Below are positions 6,517 through 8,235 of a DNA stretch of 8,235 bases, one piece after another. How positions within the stretch are numbered: the first letter of the stretch is position 1; each line of letters starts with the position of its first letter. Position numbers and translations under genes: made by a program. Location of the stretch: assembly GCA_030654635.1 (NCBI GenBank), contig JAURXE010000273.1, positions 1-8,235 of the forward strand, in the 5' to 3' direction. The notes beneath the pieces are model-generated. The model saw nothing but the letters and a program-made list of their open reading frames with translations, made no database searches and was not told the origin of the DNA. The stretch comes from Pseudomonas sp. Its GTDB lineage: Bacteria > Pseudomonadota > Gammaproteobacteria > Pseudomonadales > Pseudomonadaceae.

Positions 6517-6543
6517 GCGCAACCTCCCTCGCCTGTCGCCACC

Positions 6544-7026
6544 ATGAATAAAGCCCTGCTTCAGCAACGTATTCTCGAACAGCTCGGCAGCGATTTGCAG
6601 ATTGCCCAGCGCGCCGCACAAACGGCCTATGAGGCCGCCACCGACAAAGCCAATATTGCCGAGAACAAATACGACACCTTAGGGCTTGAGGCCTCCTACC
6701 TCGCCGCCGGACAGGCGCGACGGCTGGCAGAAATCCAGCAAGCGCTGCTGGCCTTGCAGCGCTTGCCGATCAACGACTTCGATCCGCAACGCGGTATTCA
6801 GCTGGGCGCCTTGGTGCTGTTGGCCGACGCCACTGACCAGCAGCGCTGGCTGCTGCTGGCACCGGATGCCGCCGGTTTGAAAATCATCGATGGCGAGCGG
6901 GAAATCATGCTGATTACCCCTCACTCCCCCATGGGCCAGCGCTTACTCGGCCAAGCACCGGGCGCCGAGCTTGAGTTAAAACTGGCCGCGCAAGTGCAGC
7001 ACTTTGAAGTGTTGCAGGTGTTCTAA
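6544..7026 (+). CDS. Gre-family (GreA/GreB-like) transcription factor
   Basis: A 160-residue protein, the same size as GreA (about 158). Residues 1-75 are predicted helical and should form the antiparallel coiled coil that enters the RNA-polymerase secondary channel; the turn around 34-50 (with D34, E40, D44, E49) is rich in acids but lacks the usual GreA tip sequence. Residues 80-160 form the FKBP-like C-terminal domain with the Gre signature HSPMGQRLLGQAPGAEL (127-143). The family either restarts backtracked polymerase by transcript cleavage or competes for the channel; which applies here is not known. The start at 6544 is preferred to ATG 6505 because it gives a normal Gre N-terminus, although its ribosome site is poor. 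It stands alone, with an inverted repeat upstream and a strong terminator 43 nt after its stop. It is probably a paralogue, not GreA or GreB itself. Confidence 0.8.
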   Translation: MNKALLQQRILEQLGSDLQIAQRAAQTAYEAATDKANIAENKYDTLGLEASYLAAGQARRLAEIQQALLALQRLPINDFDPQRGIQLGALVLLADATDQQRWLLLAPDAAGLKIIDGEREIMLITPHSPMGQRLLGQAPGAELELKLAAQVQHFEVLQVF

Positions 7027-7068
7027 GCGGCGGCGAGGCGCTACGGTCGCGCAATAAATGGGCCCATA

Positions 7069-7094
7069 AAAAAACGCCCCGCAGGGCGTTTTTT
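7069..7094. terminator. bidirectional rho-independent terminator
   Basis: AAAAAACGCCC (7069-7079) pairs perfectly with GGGCGTTTTTT (7084-7094) around CGCA, giving a U-tract on both strands. It lies between the convergent Gre-like and glycine-zipper genes and should serve both. A 10-bp palindrome, ATGGGCCCAT (7058-7067), lies next to it. Confidence 0.93.
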
Positions 7095-7108
7095 GTTAAG
7101 CGGCGAAT

Positions 7109-7657
7109 TTACTGAGCGGCAGCTTGTTGCGCCAGCACCAGCTGACCGTCTTTGTTGACCGGAATCTGCGCGCCCGGATCACGGTCCATGCGCACCTGAT
7201 TCACCAAGCCGTTGAGCTGATACTTCACATCATAACCAACCACTTTCTCGCTGCTGTCATTGACTGTGCTGCAGCGGGTTTCAGTGGTGGTGTAGGTGTC
7301 GCCTTCCTGCATATTGCCCTGCACGGTATTACCGGCATAACCACCGGCAGCCGCACCGGCTACCGTGGCAATTTTCTTGCCGGTACCGCCACCGACCTGA
7401 TTACCCAACAAGCCACCAGCGACTGCACCGAGCAAGGTGCCAGCAATTTTATGCTCGTCCTTTACCGGCTTACGCTTGGTTAGGGTGACCTCTTTGCAGA
7501 CCTCCCGAGGCGTTTTAATGGTTTGGGTAACCGGCTGAACCGCCAATACTTGCGCGTACTCAGGACTGCTTTTGAGCACGCTGTAAGTTGCCACCGCACC
7601 GCCGGCAGTAACACCAACCGCGCCCAGCACCGCACCAACCAGCATTGATTTGTTCAC
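7109..7657 (-). CDS. glycine-zipper 2TM envelope protein
   Basis: A 182-residue protein. The start is GTG (complement 7655-7657), because AGGAG (complement 7664-7668) is six nt upstream; the ATG four codons later would be 18 nt away. Residues 5-28 are a hydrophobic, glycine-rich helix (signal anchor or uncleaved signal); there is no lipobox cysteine, so it is not a SlyB/Pal-type lipoprotein. Residues 71-115 form the glycine-zipper 2TM segment (PF05433-like: AGTLLGAVAGGLLGNQVGGG and a second Gly/Ala helix). C54 and C129 flank the zipper and could form a disulfide if periplasmic. The C-terminal region (about 118-182) is soluble and matches no domain I can name. From memory, P. aeruginosa has a similar gene beside secF. 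Glycine-zipper proteins support envelope integrity, but the exact role is unknown. It has its own hairpin-bounded unit downstream of secF. Confidence 0.87.
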   Translation of the reverse strand: MNKSMLVGAVLGAVGVTAGGAVATYSVLKSSPEYAQVLAVQPVTQTIKTPREVCKEVTLTKRKPVKDEHKIAGTLLGAVAGGLLGNQVGGGTGKKIATVAGAAAGGYAGNTVQGNMQEGDTYTTTETRCSTVNDSSEKVVGYDVKYQLNGLVNQVRMDRDPGAQIPVNKDGQLVLAQQAAAQ

Positions 7658-7718
7658 TTGAAACTCCTGCCGTTCACGTAAAGAGGCAGCTGCGCCTCCA
7701 CTTGTAAAATTGGACTAA

Positions 7719-7748
7719 GCCGGCGGCGCCAAGTTCAGCGCCGCCGGC
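7719..7748 (-). terminator. hairpin terminator of the secDF operon
   Basis: GCCGGCGGCGC (7719-7729) and GCGCCGCCGGC (7738-7748) form a perfect 11-bp GC stem with an 8-nt loop, 51 nt past the secF stop in the direction of transcription. The following minus-strand bases (TTAGTCCAATTTT) are only moderately T-rich. It separates secF from the glycine-zipper gene. Confidence 0.75.
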
Positions 7749-7798
7749 CTCATTTAGTGCAATTCGCGAGCAGCATCACACTGTGTTCGGAACCGGTA

Positions 7799-8235
7799 TC
7801 AGGGACGTTCGTCGACTTCTTCAACCACTGCCGGCGGCATCAGGTCTTCGGAGCTCAGGCTGAGCCAGATCAACGCCACGTTGGCGATATAGATCGAGGA
7901 GTAAGTACCGGCCATTACACCAACAAACAAGGCGATGGAGAAACCATGCAGGCTGTCGCCGCCAAACATCAGCAAGGCGAAGATTGCCAGCAGGGTCGAT
8001 ACCGAGGTCGCCACGGTACGCAGCAAGGTCTGGGTGGTCGAGATGTTGATATTCTCGATCAAATTCGCCTTGCGCAGCACCCGGAAGTTTTCCCGCACCC
8101 GGTCGAATACCACGATGGTGTCGTTGAGCGAGTAACCGATCATCGCCAACACCGCCGCCAGCACCGTCAGGTCGAAGGTGATCTGAAACAACGAGAGAAA
8201 ACCCATGGTCACGATCACGTCGTGCACTAGGGAGA
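7799..8235 (-). CDS. secF: protein-export membrane protein SecF (3' part; 5' end outside window)
   Basis: The frame stays open past the window's right edge; the visible part is about 144 residues, roughly the C-terminal half of the usual 300 or so. It begins in the conserved SLVHDVIVTMGF segment and holds the hallmark GYSLNDTIVVFDRVREN (8087-8137), whose Asp and Arg residues are conserved in SecD/SecF. Three further membrane helices follow, ending in an acidic cytoplasmic tail (VEEVDERP). SecF forms the inner-membrane SecDF complex that uses the proton gradient to pull proteins through SecYEG. secD should lie directly upstream, outside the window. It is intact as far as seen. Confidence 0.97.
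   Translation of the reverse strand, partial: SLVHDVIVTMGFLSLFQITFDLTVLAAVLAMIGYSLNDTIVVFDRVRENFRVLRKANLIENINISTTQTLLRTVATSVSTLLAIFALLMFGGDSLHGFSIALFVGVMAGTYSSIYIANVALIWLSLSSEDLMPPAVVEEVDERP

Larger units (their letters stand above)
5888..6543. other. 656-bp intergenic region with replication-control-like sites
   Basis: No credible gene is present. Seen in order: a probable rmuC -10 (5915-5920, - strand); an inverted DnaA-box pair (6054-6076); a tract of about 24% GC (6145-6207); a perfect TATAAT (6168-6173) without a good -35; an IHF consensus match (6174-6186); two direct repeats around a palindrome (6227-6294); a small imperfect stem followed by TTTTTT (6288-6319); a strong hairpin (6479-6498); and a -10-like TATCCT (6511-6516). 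The 98-codon minus-strand frame across 6325-6621 overlaps the start of the Gre-like gene and looks accidental. Confidence 0.7.

Noticed and set aside
6325..6621. 98-codon minus-strand frame in the intergenic region
   Set aside because: It starts inside the Gre-like coding sequence on the opposite strand, resembles no family I know, and is probably an accident of GC-rich DNA.

Overview
The window looks like chromosomal DNA from a Pseudomonas-type gammaproteobacterium. Coding regions are GC-rich with GC-ending codons. The protein set (SecF, RmuC, a YhhW-type pirin, a Gre-like factor, a glycine-zipper envelope protein) is ordinary for that genus. From memory, the pairing of secF with a glycine-zipper gene also occurs in P. 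aeruginosa. No mobile element, CRISPR array, tRNA or rRNA was seen.

Left part (1-2163, + strand): a two-gene operon. The first gene is cut by the window edge and encodes an alpha/beta-hydrolase fused to a short-chain dehydrogenase (the EphD-like architecture). The second encodes a COG3687/PF10118 'predicted metal-dependent hydrolase' whose Glu/His pattern looks more like a ferritin-type di-iron protein. A 13-bp hairpin closes the unit.

Middle (2231-5887): an AT-rich promoter island leads into a pirin (YhhW-like quercetinase family). Next is an MgtC/SapB-DUF4010 membrane protein, then rmuC on the opposite strand, convergent with only 21 bp between the stop codons.

Intergenic region (5888-6543): about 650 bp without a credible gene, the most unusual stretch here. 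It holds an inverted pair of DnaA boxes (one perfect, one with a single mismatch), a tract of about 24% GC, a full IHF consensus match, a perfect palindrome lying between two 22-23 nt direct repeats, a TATAAT hexamer and a strong hairpin before the next gene. The DnaA-plus-IHF combination resembles replication-control loci such as datA or DARS, but this is inference.

Right part (6544-8235): a Gre-family (GreA/GreB-like) factor on the + strand converges on a glycine-zipper envelope protein, with a textbook bidirectional terminator between them. The glycine-zipper gene is followed, in the direction of higher coordinates, by a hairpin terminator and the 3' half of secF, both reading leftward.

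No clearly new multi-gene system is visible. The best candidates for new biology are the intergenic DnaA/IHF region and the fused hydrolase-dehydrogenase gene paired with a di-iron-like protein.
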